64,000 bases of DNA from Naumovozyma dairenensis CBS 421 (lineage: Eukaryota; Ascomycota; Saccharomycetes; Saccharomycetales; Saccharomycetaceae), in the NCBI RefSeq assembly GCF_000227115.2, contig NC_016479.1:1114686-1178685 (forward strand). The letters are read 5' to 3'. Made by a program: the position numbers and the translations under genes. The notes beneath the pieces are model-generated. The model had not been told where the DNA came from and searched no databases. It saw nothing but the letters and a program-made list of their open reading frames with translations. This document shows, piece after piece, positions 1-10,395 of the stretch. Positions within the stretch are counted from its first letter, which is position 1. Every line of letters begins with the position of its first letter.

Positions 1-1
1 A

Positions 2-82
2 ATGAATATGACTCATACTTTGAGCCTTTTAGCATATGGTGTCTTATTCTCAAGGGGAATCTTCAAATATGTTCCTAAATAA
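2..82 (+). other. possible 3' end of an upstream gene
   Basis: The first bases hold a short open frame ending in TAA at 80-82 and encoding a hydrophobic tail that ends GIFKYVPK. A second frame is also open to a stop at 76-78, so the frame is not certain. The position, convergent with TOM20, would suit the end of a plus-strand gene cut by the window edge. I do not recognise the product. It may equally be non-coding sequence. Confidence 0.2.
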
Positions 83-359
83 TAATCTCATCCTTTTTTC
101 CTGTAAATACATTCTTTTTATAGCTTATAACCAAACTCATTACATTAGTAAATAGTTTACAATTACAATTATAATAACGTAAAACAAAAATATGCATTAA
201 TTAAACGACAAAAATAGTATAAAATTTAGAAATCATAAGTAGACAACTTTTTAAAGTTAAATTAGCATGGTATATATATATATTCACAGGGAAACATCCG
301 ATAATCATATAATAACAACGTATCAACGGATGTTTATTTCTTTTCCAGCTTTAACAGAG
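83..359. other. AT-rich spacer 3' of TOM20
   Basis: About 280 bases of AT-rich DNA with a short TA run near 272-283. It probably carries the TOM20 3' UTR and polyadenylation signals. No gene or RNA is visible. Confidence 0.5.
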
Positions 360-974
360 TCATAATTCATGGATATCATGATCTACATCATCATCATTGG
401 TGTTAGCAAGATCAGATTCAACGTCAACTTCACTACCTAAACCAACAAGAGGATCTACCCCTCTCATATATCTATCAAATGAATTCTTTAAAAAATCCAT
501 TAGATTATCAGGTGGTACGACTGTCAACATCATTTGAACAATCTCATAGATATTTTCAGGAATAGTTCTTTGATAAATCTTCAAAAGATCAGTAGGTTTA
601 GGATAAACACATAAAGCTCTATAAAATTTAGAAGCAGATTCAATCTCTTGACCAGGTTGAATAGTCAATCTTTCCCCCATTTCAACATTACTTGCAAATA
701 TTTCCTCTCTTTTCTCAGGATCCATAGAAATTGGATCATTTAATAAATCTTGTGTTAAAAATTCCCTAATCTTCGCAAGGAATTCCTCTTCTGCTTTCTT
801 CTTGGATATTTCAAGCTCCTTAGCTTCTTTTTTTAATTTCTTCCTTAATTCCTTTCTAAAATGTGGATTTTTCCTTCTTTGATAATCAAAATATACTGCA
901 TAACATCCAATTGAAGCTATTACTACACTTGTAGTTATTGTGGCAGTCTTTATGATAGATGACGTAGATGGCAT
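360..974 (-). CDS. TOM20: mitochondrial import receptor Tom20
   Basis: Outer-membrane receptor of the TOM complex that binds amphipathic presequences of mitochondrial precursors in the cytosol. The 204-residue product starts with an ATG at 974. It has one N-terminal membrane anchor (about residues 8-28), then a basic Arg/Lys-rich stretch (RRKNPHFRKELRKKLKKE), a coiled segment and a TPR-like receptor core around residues 95-165 (ASKFYRALCVYPKP and MLTVVPPDN are typical). It ends in an acidic Asp-rich tail. S. cerevisiae Tom20 (YGR082W) has 183 residues, so this one is slightly longer. It is followed by LEC1 on the same strand. The TOM20-LEC1 adjacency differs from S. cerevisiae, where TOM20 lies on another chromosome. 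Confidence 0.93.
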   Translation of the reverse strand: MPSTSSIIKTATITTSVVIASIGCYAVYFDYQRRKNPHFRKELRKKLKKEAKELEISKKKAEEEFLAKIREFLTQDLLNDPISMDPEKREEIFASNVEMGERLTIQPGQEIESASKFYRALCVYPKPTDLLKIYQRTIPENIYEIVQMMLTVVPPDNLMDFLKNSFDRYMRGVDPLVGLGSEVDVESDLANTNDDDVDHDIHEL

Positions 975-1304
975 TTCTTAGCTAAATAATCTTAGTTCTC
1001 TTCTTACCTGGTAATATTGAATATTCAATAAAGTAGAATAATCGGATAGGATGCTAACTCTATATTCTTGAGATCTTTTAATCGCTCTTGCCCAATGGAG
1101 TTATTGACCTTTACCATTTGTCTTCTAATGTTATATCTTTAAAAAAACACAAACTTAATAAGATTCCGGGAAACCGCGACGGAACAATGAATGATGATGA
1201 GAAGAGGTTAAAGTCACTTACTTAGGACATCTATATCAAATGTATGTACTACATTATGTATAAGTATATATATGATATGGTTTGGTTCAATACAACACTT
1301 TATA
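975..1304. promoter_or_regulatory. TOM20 upstream region / LEC1 3' region
   Basis: A 330-base spacer between two minus-strand genes. It must contain the TOM20 promoter and the LEC1 terminator. A purine-rich stretch with ccgcgacgg lies near 1173-1182. I see no confident factor site or RNA gene. Confidence 0.5.
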
Positions 1305-4300
1305 TCATGGTTTCCTTGGGAATAAATTCTTCTCCAACGCACTCTCAAAAACTAATGATCCAAACTTATGAATTTCACTAACATCAATTTCTTCATTTAA
1401 AACTTCTTGATATTTAGATTCCAAGGCAATCCCAAAATCCTTTTGTAAAAATTCATAATCTTCCGTATCTAAATCCAAATCAACTAAATCGCCATCATCG
1501 ACTCCAATTGCTAATGAATTCTTCGGTATCACGAGCGCATTAACTTCTTCCCATTGCTTTTGTACAATCCCATTGGCTGTCTTCTTAAACGAGTTCTTTT
1601 GATGTTTTTGTTTTGCATCAACCAATTTCTTATATAATTTACGTGTCACTAACTTCTTCTTAATAACATTATCAATTTGTTGACGTAACAAATCTTTATC
1701 CACTTGACTTCCAGTTTCTCTTAATAATTCATTGAAATTTATTCGATCTTCCTCTTTAGCAAATTTACTATGTTGTAGGAATTTAGTAATCTCAGTAATC
1801 CATGTAACGAAACCTTCAAATATACCCTCTGTATCATGTAAATAAACGTCATGCACAAATTCGAAAAATGAATCTTGGTGTCTTGTGACCAAATTATATA
1901 TACTGTCGACAATATTAAACCCAGTAACAATACCTAATTGTCCATTTATAGTCTCATCAATCAATTTAATTAAATCATTCATAAATCTTTCAAAATTTTT
2001 CAATGCAACTTCAACTTTAGCAATCTTGAAAACTTTAACCATTGGTTCATATATTAAAGTCACTGTGGCTTTCAATAATCTCGATAATTCTGGATCTTGC
2101 CATAATTGTCTCATTAATCGTTTGTCACGTTCTTTAATATATAATTTTAATAGTTTCTTAATATCATCAAAATAGACCCCATCATTTGAATGCTCATAAT
2201 CTGTAATGATATCTGCATTCTCTTGAGCATTTTTCTCATTGATTTTCCAACGATTATACGATTCTAATACTTCTGTAAGCGCATTATGTGATATGATCTT
2301 CCAATCACTACATTTCATTAATAATAAAACAACAACGGGCATCTCCATAGAATCAGATTCTAAATGAATTTCATGCATATCAATAGATTTATTTTTCTTA
2401 TCATCTTCAAAAATCACACTTTTCAAACATTTAATAACTTCATTAGAACTTTTAGCTTCATTCAAAATCTTAACTTCCAAACTCTTAATGATAACTTTTT
2501 GATTCTTTAAATCATCAGTCAGTATGGTAGAAAACATTTTTTGTAAAAGTGATTGACCACCGAAAGGTTGTGCCATGAAAAGATCAATCATACCTTTCAT
2601 TATTGCCATTGGATTCGTCACTCTCATTATTTGCCCCATTATTGTATAGGGCATTAATTTATGTAACCTCCTAATTTGTGTATAAAATCCATAACTGTTA
2701 TCATTCCCCAAGAATATCTGATATATTATCGATGATAAATAAACTTTACACCATTCAACAAAATCTTTCAAAAGTGGTGATAATTCTGAGATATTTCGCT
2801 TCGTTTTTATTTCCTTGAATATATCTTTAATGTGATTTTCATCTTCTAACAATGACATTTTCAAATGTTTCATTGATTCTTGTAATTTCAAGGACTTCTC
2901 TAGGGCAACTTTTTGGAATTTTAATTGTGTTTCTAAGTTGTTTATGTCAACTAATTCTCGATTCTTAATATCTTGTTTCACTTTACTATTGAACATAGCT
3001 GCATCAATTTGTGATTCACTTAAAAATTTCTTTAAGAGTAAACTGGATGAAATTTCTTTGTCTTGACATAAGTTTCTTAAATATTGTCTTAATGATGTTC
3101 TTAATCTTTCACTGACTAGTCTATCTGTTTTAGAATCAACGGCATCTTCAAATACATCATCATCATCATCATCATCGTCATCGCCATCGTCATCATCATC
3201 TTCATCTTCTTCCTCGTCTTCGTCCTGGTCTTCTTCAGCAGCGGTTTCTTCGTTTTTCCTTATTGACAATATATCTATCTGTGTACCCAATTCACTCGGA
3301 TTATCATCATCGTCTTCATCTTCTTCGTTTTCAATGTTGCCTATTGCAATATTATTTGATGTCATATGTAAAGATGAAGGGTGAATGAAATTTTCCAAGT
3401 TTTTATCAGATAACGACAACGAAGATGAATTCCCAGAACTGGCCGATGATGACAAATTTTCAGATTCAAAACTAGCTACAATGGTTTCCCTTGGTAATCC
3501 TGTACCACTACGATATTTACCACCACTCCTGTTACTATTGCTACGACTAGAATTGGAATTGGAGTCCACTCTTGTTACCACTGATATGGATTTTTTTGTC
3601 TTATGAGGTAACCTTGGTAGTTTCTTCCCTGGGTATTGCTTCTTTAATAAATGCGATAAATGTTTGAAATGGTGGTATGTTTTAGCTACATATATCGGCT
3701 GGGATTCATCTGGTGAGTCTTCAAGTTTAATCTTTAAGATGAAATACCTACCATGTCTAATCGGTTCCGATGAATTCAATGTTGAAAGTGATGATTCAGT
3801 TGAAGAAGTCATGGTACCCATTGATAGTTTTGAAAATAATGAAGTAGGTGACGTTGGAATGGCAAGAGTATTCTTCATCCATTTTGAAGTGGATGATAAT
3901 GATTTCATTGATTTATTAGTGTAATAAGAATATGCAGAGATTGGTTTATTTTTCGATGATGAAATAGGTTGTGATTTCTCCTTGCCAATATTATTATTCT
4001 TATTTGAGAATAACGCAGACTCCTCCACTACGGAGACAACATTAATATCCCAACCGTTAATAAAAAATGTTTCGTTAGTCATAAGGTATTGCAATGTTTC
4101 TCTCGTTGGTATAGCAAATTCTTCCACTTTGGATCTTTTCCTTGCCTTTTCCTTTTCCAAAATAAATTTATCTTGTTCGTAATATAATTTTTCATTAGTG
4201 GTACCAATACCAGAATTAAATAATAGTAAGATGATCTTGGAGAGTTTTGTCGATATTTTCTTCCTTTTCGTCATGGTAGCTCTGTCATAACTTTCACTGA

Positions 4301-4790
4301 AACCAAGACTCATGAAATGTTCGAAAAATACTTGGACTTTACCTTGCCAAAATGATTCATCGATGGCGATGTTTTTAGATAATAAGGGTAGAGTCATAAT
4401 GAATTCTTGAAGAATATAACTACACATGGGGAACTTGGTTAAAACAATCTCATCATTCTCATGTATCCCTCCACGCTCTTGAATATGCTTCGAAGAACTT
4501 GATGATTTCATTGAAGACGAACGAGATAAAGAACGGCGTGCTTTTGGCAAATTGGTTAATTTGGATTTGGTATTAGGTTTACTTTTGGATACTTTTGGAT
4601 CATCTTTAGTAAAGGGAAAGCCAAAGTTTCTTAAGGCGTCCTTCTTATTGAATTCATCTAATTCTTTATGCAATTGATATTTTAATAGTTCTCGTTTCAG
4701 ATAATGTCCCTCAATTGCATTCAAGAAGTCTGATGATGTAGAGGCGGTGCTTCCAGGAATGCTAGTTTCATTGGCCTCCGACATAACCAT
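1305..4790 (-). CDS. LEC1: PX-domain lipid/ergosterol protein Lec1 (YPR097W family)
   Basis: Large phosphoinositide-binding protein of the YPR097W/Lec1 family, linked in S. cerevisiae to ergosterol distribution at the cell cortex. The first ATG is at 4790 (second Met codon at 4784), giving 1161 residues against 1073 in S. cerevisiae. The N-terminus has the family's PX-associated region. A PX half begins near residue 347 (GRYFILKIKLE, then KKLPRLPHK near 395). A roughly 150-residue Ser- and Asp/Glu-rich insert interrupts it, and the PX C-terminal helix (RLRTSLRQYLRNL) resumes near residue 560. The remainder matches the DUF3818 region. It is divergent from SYT1 across a 553-base shared promoter, the same arrangement as YPR097W and YPR095C. 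Family assignment is firm; in vivo function is inferred from the homologue. Confidence 0.88.
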   Translation of the reverse strand: MVMSEANETSIPGSTASTSSDFLNAIEGHYLKRELLKYQLHKELDEFNKKDALRNFGFPFTKDDPKVSKSKPNTKSKLTNLPKARRSLSRSSSMKSSSSSKHIQERGGIHENDEIVLTKFPMCSYILQEFIMTLPLLSKNIAIDESFWQGKVQVFFEHFMSLGFSESYDRATMTKRKKISTKLSKIILLLFNSGIGTTNEKLYYEQDKFILEKEKARKRSKVEEFAIPTRETLQYLMTNETFFINGWDINVVSVVEESALFSNKNNNIGKEKSQPISSSKNKPISAYSYYTNKSMKSLSSTSKWMKNTLAIPTSPTSLFSKLSMGTMTSSTESSLSTLNSSEPIRHGRYFILKIKLEDSPDESQPIYVAKTYHHFKHLSHLLKKQYPGKKLPRLPHKTKKSISVVTRVDSNSNSSRSNSNRSGGKYRSGTGLPRETIVASFESENLSSSASSGNSSSLSLSDKNLENFIHPSSLHMTSNNIAIGNIENEEDEDDDDNPSELGTQIDILSIRKNEETAAEEDQDEDEEEDEDDDDDGDDDDDDDDDVFEDAVDSKTDRLVSERLRTSLRQYLRNLCQDKEISSSLLLKKFLSESQIDAAMFNSKVKQDIKNRELVDINNLETQLKFQKVALEKSLKLQESMKHLKMSLLEDENHIKDIFKEIKTKRNISELSPLLKDFVEWCKVYLSSIIYQIFLGNDNSYGFYTQIRRLHKLMPYTIMGQIMRVTNPMAIMKGMIDLFMAQPFGGQSLLQKMFSTILTDDLKNQKVIIKSLEVKILNEAKSSNEVIKCLKSVIFEDDKKNKSIDMHEIHLESDSMEMPVVVLLLMKCSDWKIISHNALTEVLESYNRWKINEKNAQENADIITDYEHSNDGVYFDDIKKLLKLYIKERDKRLMRQLWQDPELSRLLKATVTLIYEPMVKVFKIAKVEVALKNFERFMNDLIKLIDETINGQLGIVTGFNIVDSIYNLVTRHQDSFFEFVHDVYLHDTEGIFEGFVTWITEITKFLQHSKFAKEEDRINFNELLRETGSQVDKDLLRQQIDNVIKKKLVTRKLYKKLVDAKQKHQKNSFKKTANGIVQKQWEEVNALVIPKNSLAIGVDDGDLVDLDLDTEDYEFLQKDFGIALESKYQEVLNEEIDVSEIHKFGSLVFESALEKNLFPRKP

Positions 4791-5343
4791 TGGTTTTGGG
4801 GACAATTCCTAACTCTTCAACGATAGAACGATCAGGGAAGGTAACAGTGCCTCTAAAGGGGGGATCTGAAATTAGAAAATGAATGCCTGATTATCCTTAG
4901 AATTAAAGATTCCAAGAAGTTATTGATCAACATGAATAATGAAAGAGATCTCTATATATTATATTTCATATTTGCCATCTCGCGTCCCATAAACAAATTT
5001 GTATTGTAAAACGTAAATACAAATTTAAAGAATATAGATGGATGGCATCATCTAGCATTTCCCACCGCTGACATCTCCATTCATCAAGTCGAAAGGATAT
5101 AAAATTACACAGTGGTTTAGTGAATATTGACATTGCATTTGTATTGAAGTGAGCCGTTGCATAATATACATTGACTATCCAATTGCTTCGGATTGGTGCC
5201 CCCCTATTTGTTTGGACACAGTATTCAGATCTAAAAATAAATCTTGTACAAATCAGAAATCCATTTCATAATCATTTCCTTAATAGCATAGTATTATTCC
5301 ATTAATATTATAGCATTGCTTGATCATTGAACATTCAATTCTC
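4791..5343. promoter_or_regulatory. divergent LEC1/SYT1 promoter
   Basis: A 553-base spacer between two divergently transcribed genes, AT-rich with a TATA-like tatatattatat near 4953-4964 on the LEC1 side. No RNA gene or mobile element is seen. Confidence 0.5.
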
Positions 5344-8300
5344 ATGAACCAATCCATCGCTTCATTGATTAAATTGAAACTATTTCAAGGGTCATCTCCA
5401 AGTCCAAGTTATTCATCTATATCAAGCACTGACGCAAGCAAAGAAACAACACCTTCTGGTAATTCAATAGAGAATACTGACAAAGAAAATGAAAACAATC
5501 AATATAATAATGATTATACTGGAATTGCTAACGTGAAGAAGGATGAGAATTTCCATAGAGAAAAACTATCAGAGATTAAAGCTAAGAAGAAGACCCAAAA
5601 GAAAGAAAATGAAGCAAGTCACCTAGAAGATTTCGCTCAAACTAACCTGCCCAAGAAGTTTAATGATGAGAATGTTGAATTGGCTTCTAAACCAGAGAAT
5701 AACAGTGATCCTATGGAAAACACTGAGAAAGAATCTAGATGGAGACACGGTAGATTCCAAAGAATAAGGAATAAAATGAACGTCCTAGAAAAAAATCTCA
5801 AGAATTCAAATTCGAATAATACCGCTAAACCTCCAACTAGTACACAATCATCACATCTGCCACATCAACGACGTCACCATCATCATCAACTAATACCAAA
5901 TTTGCATCATCGAACAGGTGAAAGGGAACCGATTATAAAGAAAACTTCTCTCACAGAAGAAAGAAGAGTAAATTCACAACCAACCTTTAATGTTGCCACC
6001 ACATTGCCTTTAAGTCCTGTCAAGATGTTTCCCGAGAAGTTCCCTCAGAAAGGACCTGAAAAAGAATCTCAATCATCAACATTATCGAATATTTCTTTGA
6101 ATACTTTTGTTCCATCCTCACCAATTAAGCTCCGACAAGGAAAGGGAAATTCGGAAGATTCAACCTCATCATCATCAATTAGGTTTGACGATGGAAACCC
6201 TGGCAAGATAGAGTTAAAAAAGAACGAGAGGAAAACAACCTCCATTGGCAGAAGACGTAGTAAAACTGTTGATGCCTCAGATTATATAAAGAAATCACAT
6301 GTATCTTCAATTCCATTGATCAAGGAAATGGAAAGGGTTGAAGCAATTAGACAGCCACATAGGTCGCACAGTAGATCATTTTCAGAAAACCGACCCTTAA
6401 GGAAATCCCAAACTTTAACTTCCAGTATGACAATGAGTCCTAATAATAAAATAATCTCTAAATCTCCAAGGTCATCATCCGGATCATTTACAGCACCTCA
6501 TTGGATGAATTCCTCGAATCCGCCAATAAGTGCTAGACGAAGTAGTTCAATTGTCAACGCATTAACCTCTTTTGTGAATTTGAGATCTACCAGTGCATCT
6601 TCAACGAAACCACAATTCCAATCTCAATTAGGTCGTTGTTCTTGTATGAAGACATTAGATGATTTGCCTACACCTCCTCATTATTCAGCAGACGACTCTC
6701 ATGAATCATATTTAAAGAAAATCTCAAAATATGGGAAATTCATTGGTGTAATTTTAACTAAGAAAGATGATGAATTCCAAAGAAAAACTCTCAATTATTT
6801 CTTAACCAATCATTTTGACTTCGAAAATGATCCCATTGACGTTGCATTAAGGAAAATATTGATGTTTTTAGAACTACCAAAAGAATCTCAACAAATCGAC
6901 CGTCTACTTATTGAATTTAGTAACGTTTATTATAAAGAACAGAGAGATCATTTCAAGAATAAATGTGCCTGGAAAGATGAAAACCAAGTTTATTTTATTA
7001 CCTTTTCATTATTAATGTTACATACTGACTATTTCAACCCGAATAATAAAAACAAAATGTCCAAGGAGGATTTTGTTAGTCTTGTTCATGGAGATGAATA
7101 TTCCGGTGGCAATAAGATTCCTCTTGACATATTATTTTATTATTATGAGAATATAATAGCAATGGAATCTCCAAAATTTGATTTTTCTCCTATTATTCCA
7201 GAAGTGATTATAAATGAGGAATCTGCGATGTCCACAAGCGCAGATGACCACACAGAAGAAGAAAAAAAAGGATTTTCATTGAACGAGAAAATGTACTCTC
7301 CGTTACACTTGATAAAAGAAAAGAAACTAATGTCTAGCGAGATCCAAGCATTCCCACCTCAATCATATTCAATTATAAACCCTACAAGACCAGCATCAAA
7401 TTCGATTTCATCATATTTTTCTGCACCTACATCCATATCGAGCAGCACGAGTACAGTGTATCAAGATGATATCGATATATATTTCCATATTTTATCAGAT
7501 ACCCTCTCTGAGATTAACATGAAACATCATGTGGATAAATTATGCCCAGAAAATAAAGTTGTTGATACAAAATATAATGTTCCATCTCAACATCGTTATG
7601 ATAAATATTTTTCTATTTTGAACGAAACTAAAGGTGGATATCTGCGAATTTCGAAATCTCAATTATCAAAATTACCCTCATTTTCTATTGTTAATGAAAC
7701 TCATAATAATAATAATAATATGAAGGGCAATAATGGTAAGAAGAATTCTGATTATTATTATCTGAAAATTATTCAAATGGGTGAAATTAATGAATTTTAT
7801 ACTAATAAAAAATTAATCTTCTCTAATAAAAATGAATGGAAATCCAAGAAAGGCATATTGACAACTAATGGGATTATACTATATGAAAAGAAAAATGTCG
7901 AATTAGGTGAACCACAAATCATGAGGGATGATGTAAGTGGTACAAGTAATTATATTATCGATTTTAAACATGTCGGGAATGTTAGTTTCATTTCTTGTAA
8001 TGGATTATTTGCTGCAAATAATATTGATGAATTTTTACAAACTGGGATTATTGGACTAACCGAGGATTCAAATGATACCGGCGCGAACAGTAATACTAAT
8101 GCTAATAGCAGCAATACCATCGATGACTTAGTCAAGAATAATAAAGGTTGTATTTTGTACCTAATTGGTTCACAAGGTAAATATATTTGGAAATGTGATA
8201 ATAAATATGAGACAGAGAACTGGATTGATTCAATTAATTCTATGGCAAGTTTTGAAGGATGTAATTACAATTTTGGTTGTTTGAGGAATACTATTACTAG

Positions 8301-8736
8301 TTTTAGGAAATATGAAGTCAAAGAGAAATACGACAGGTTAAAGAAGTCGAAGAAGGATAAATTGAAGAAATTTATTCAAATCCAAAAAAAGTTGACATTA
8401 TTTGAGCAATCTATCCCGATTAGTTTGAAAACAAGAAATGATATGATTATCTCCATTAAACAGCTGGCTGTGAAAATGGATTGGTTATTATATGAGATTA
8501 AAAGGAATGCGATTTATATATCCATTTTGAAACATATTGATGAGGACTATGAGAATATATTAACGGAATCATCGTCATCTTTAACAAATAAAAGCGATGT
8601 AAATAGTTTTGCAGCTTCAATTGATGAAAGTTTCATATTTCATGAACAGAATTTGCATCGTTGCATTTCAGAAACTGAATCGATGTTTCCAAATCAAAGT
8701 TCTGAGAATGCATCCCTTGAATTCCTCACTTTTTGA
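5344..8736 (+). CDS. SYT1: Arf/Arl GTPase exchange factor Syt1 (Sec7 + PH)
   Basis: Guanine-nucleotide exchange factor for small Arf-like GTPases (Arl1 in S. cerevisiae) at late Golgi membranes. The first ATG is at 5344, giving 1130 residues against 1226 in S. cerevisiae (YPR095C). The N-terminal 430 residues are Ser/Asn-rich and probably disordered. A Sec7 domain lies at about residues 477-605 (DPIDVALRKIL, then FSLLMLHTDYFNPNNK, which carries the catalytic-loop region). A PH domain follows at about 830-966 (KSKKGILTTNGIILYE to WKCDNKYETENWIDSI), with C-terminal coiled segments after it. It converges with RDS3. Confidence 0.92.
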   Translation: MNQSIASLIKLKLFQGSSPSPSYSSISSTDASKETTPSGNSIENTDKENENNQYNNDYTGIANVKKDENFHREKLSEIKAKKKTQKKENEASHLEDFAQTNLPKKFNDENVELASKPENNSDPMENTEKESRWRHGRFQRIRNKMNVLEKNLKNSNSNNTAKPPTSTQSSHLPHQRRHHHHQLIPNLHHRTGEREPIIKKTSLTEERRVNSQPTFNVATTLPLSPVKMFPEKFPQKGPEKESQSSTLSNISLNTFVPSSPIKLRQGKGNSEDSTSSSSIRFDDGNPGKIELKKNERKTTSIGRRRSKTVDASDYIKKSHVSSIPLIKEMERVEAIRQPHRSHSRSFSENRPLRKSQTLTSSMTMSPNNKIISKSPRSSSGSFTAPHWMNSSNPPISARRSSSIVNALTSFVNLRSTSASSTKPQFQSQLGRCSCMKTLDDLPTPPHYSADDSHESYLKKISKYGKFIGVILTKKDDEFQRKTLNYFLTNHFDFENDPIDVALRKILMFLELPKESQQIDRLLIEFSNVYYKEQRDHFKNKCAWKDENQVYFITFSLLMLHTDYFNPNNKNKMSKEDFVSLVHGDEYSGGNKIPLDILFYYYENIIAMESPKFDFSPIIPEVIINEESAMSTSADDHTEEEKKGFSLNEKMYSPLHLIKEKKLMSSEIQAFPPQSYSIINPTRPASNSISSYFSAPTSISSSTSTVYQDDIDIYFHILSDTLSEINMKHHVDKLCPENKVVDTKYNVPSQHRYDKYFSILNETKGGYLRISKSQLSKLPSFSIVNETHNNNNNMKGNNGKKNSDYYYLKIIQMGEINEFYTNKKLIFSNKNEWKSKKGILTTNGIILYEKKNVELGEPQIMRDDVSGTSNYIIDFKHVGNVSFISCNGLFAANNIDEFLQTGIIGLTEDSNDTGANSNTNANSSNTIDDLVKNNKGCILYLIGSQGKYIWKCDNKYETENWIDSINSMASFEGCNYNFGCLRNTITSFRKYEVKEKYDRLKKSKKDKLKKFIQIQKKLTLFEQSIPISLKTRNDMIISIKQLAVKMDWLLYEIKRNAIYISILKHIDEDYENILTESSSSLTNKSDVNSFAASIDESFIFHEQNLHRCISETESMFPNQSSENASLEFLTF

Positions 8737-8934
8737 GAATATTACAACCCCTATTTAACCTAGTATAGCTATATACATTATCAATTTTATAGAGAAACAT
8801 AATCCAAATTCGGACACGCATTTAGAAAACTGAGTCTTTCTGCAATAGATCATCACTGTGGATTCTTGTGCATGTATTTTGGTTCCATCAAAGCAGCCCT
8901 CTGTGCGCTTACATCAACTTTTCTTTTTTCGCAA

Positions 8935-9261
8935 TCATTTATGCTCTATACTTTTCTTTTCAAAATATTTATCAGTCCTATTACTACCAATATTGATAAT
9001 TTTCGGACATCCATCTCTATCCTTTTCCTGTTTGCAACATTCCCAACAATAATAAGCTTTATTAATACCTGGATTCCCACATATTATACAAGATGATCCA
9101 CTTTTCCCAAATGCACAATTATGGCATATTTTCACTTTATTCTTAGGTCTAATATATGAATCACAAATGGGACATTTTCCATCACATTTCTCACACAATA
9201 AACCAATATGAGTTCCTGGTTGTTTCATACACATTACTAAGTCGAACTGATGACGTGACAT
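8935..9261 (-). CDS. RDS3: SF3b zinc-finger subunit Rds3 (PHF5A homologue)
   Basis: Small zinc protein of the U2 snRNP SF3b complex, needed for prespliceosome assembly and branch-site handling. The 108-residue product is almost the same length as the S. cerevisiae protein (107). It is packed with CxxC knuckles: CEKC, CPIC, CHNC, CIIC and CWEC, as expected for the PHF5/Rds3 trefoil of three zinc sites. The ATG at 9261 gives the family N-terminus MSRHQFDLVMC. It ends 198 bases from the convergent SYT1 gene. Identification is secure from the Cys pattern and synteny (YPR094W). Confidence 0.96.
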   Translation of the reverse strand: MSRHQFDLVMCMKQPGTHIGLLCEKCDGKCPICDSYIRPKNKVKICHNCAFGKSGSSCIICGNPGINKAYYCWECCKQEKDRDGCPKIINIGSNRTDKYFEKKSIEHK

Positions 9262-9866
9262 TATTTATTTATTTTGGTTTTGAAGTTTGTGGATGATATA
9301 GGGTAGGAGGTGTACTCTTATATGGAAAATTTCTTATACCATCATTCCCTATGAGCCATATTTGAGATATCATCATCAATAAGATATACATAATAGACTC
9401 TAGAAGTCTTTTGTTATTTTGGTCTGTTTAATGATTTTTCACTATTTCCAAATATGATAGCGCCGTATTATTGTTTGATGATTATTACTTTATGTACGTC
9501 GGATTCGTCTCCGTTTGTTTACTTGGGGAAGTAAAATATACAGTTGGGTGAATTTCGTTCTGCATAACTTAGTGTATACACACAAGAAATATTCATCAAT
9601 CAGATCACGAAGAACAGCTTGATAAATCTATGTTAGTTTTTCTAGCAATTCTAAAACTCTTCAAAAGTTATTAAATGAAGAACAATGCGTACAAAATAAG
9701 AAGGGAGGAACAGAACAGCGTAGTTACAAGCAACTCCTTCCCCAGTGTATAGCAGTAACAATATTTCAAATATTACTGGTACTACCTTCTATTAAAATGC
9801 ATACAATAGTTAAAAAACTCTATATATATAAACTATCTATCAACTATCAAGATGATATAACAGAAT
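9262..9866. promoter_or_regulatory. RDS3 promoter and spacer before the snoRNA locus
   Basis: About 600 bases upstream of RDS3 and 5' of the snoRNA unit. S. cerevisiae has ASR1 (YPR093C) in this interval; no reading frame for it is visible here. A TA-rich tatatatataa lies near 9820-9830. Confidence 0.5.
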
Positions 9867-9874
9867 AACCCTAA
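9867..9874 (+). promoter_or_regulatory. Tbf1-type site of the snoRNA promoter
   Basis: The octamer AACCCTAA matches the Tbf1 recognition core (ACCCTAA) that marks many snoRNA promoters in Saccharomycetaceae. It lies about 90 bases before a TATA box and about 300 bases before snR41. The match is direct; binding is inferred. Confidence 0.6.
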
Positions 9875-9956
9875 GTGTTAACAATTTGTATGTTCAAACA
9901 TCCAGACACCACGCTTTAATCCAAAGAAAAGTTTTTCAATTAACTTTCAATTTTAA

Positions 9957-9964
9957 TATAAAAA
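9957..9964 (+). promoter_or_regulatory. TATA box of the snoRNA unit
   Basis: A TATAAAAA element lies 83 bases after the Tbf1 site and roughly 220 bases before snR41. It is the best candidate TATA element for a single Pol II precursor carrying snR41, snR70 and snR51. Confidence 0.55.
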
Positions 9965-10178
9965 GGCCCAGGAAAACAATCAGCACAGCAACACAACACT
10001 CTTAAAGTTTTTGTAACTTCGTTAAAGTAGTACCAATATCAAAAGAGGTAAAAAGAACATGAAAGGGAAAGTAGCGAAGATTGATATTACTCTACGCAAT
10101 GATATCCTCGAATCAAAAATGATCAGGCAATCATTAAGAAAAAGAAGATATAATGTCATGAAACAACCACCATTTGTA

Positions 10179-10294
10179 AGAAGATCAGTGATTAAACATT
10201 TTTTACCAATACCAATTGTTCCGACTGAATAGTGGTTATTAACTGCATGTCGACAACACCTTTATCGTTAAGTTTCAGCCTTGTATGAGATTCT
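10179..10294 (+). ncRNA. snR41: box C/D snoRNA snR41
   Basis: Guide RNA for 2'-O-methylation of 18S rRNA. Two antisense elements identify it. CCAATTGTTCC (10212-10222) sits two bases before a CTGA box at 10225-10228, and the fifth base upstream of that box pairs with the A of 18S GGAACAATTGG, consistent with Am541. TTAAGTTTCAGCCTTG (10268-10283) precedes an ATGA box at 10285-10288 and places the fifth base on a G of 18S CAAGGCTGAAAC, consistent with Gm1126. This is the known S. cerevisiae snR41 target pair. Box C is a weak GTGATTA at 10188-10194, and box D is ATGA rather than CTGA. A short terminal stem (AGATC with GATTCT) is possible. The ends are approximate. It lies between RDS3 and NVJ2, where S. 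cerevisiae has the snR41/snR70/snR51 cluster. Confidence 0.85.
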
Positions 10295-10395
10295 TTTTTT
10301 TCTGTTTCATTTCATTTTTCTCCTTTTTCTTCTTTTAGATTCGAGCGGCTGTCATTGCATAGTATTGTTATTATTCTGTTTGTTTTATGTTGTGT

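Noticed and set aside
10059..10232. A 57-codon plus-strand frame starting ATG and ending TAG between RDS3 and NVJ2
   Set aside because: Its 3' end runs through the box C and first guide of snR41, and it lies on the presumed snoRNA precursor. I recognise no homologue, so it is probably incidental.
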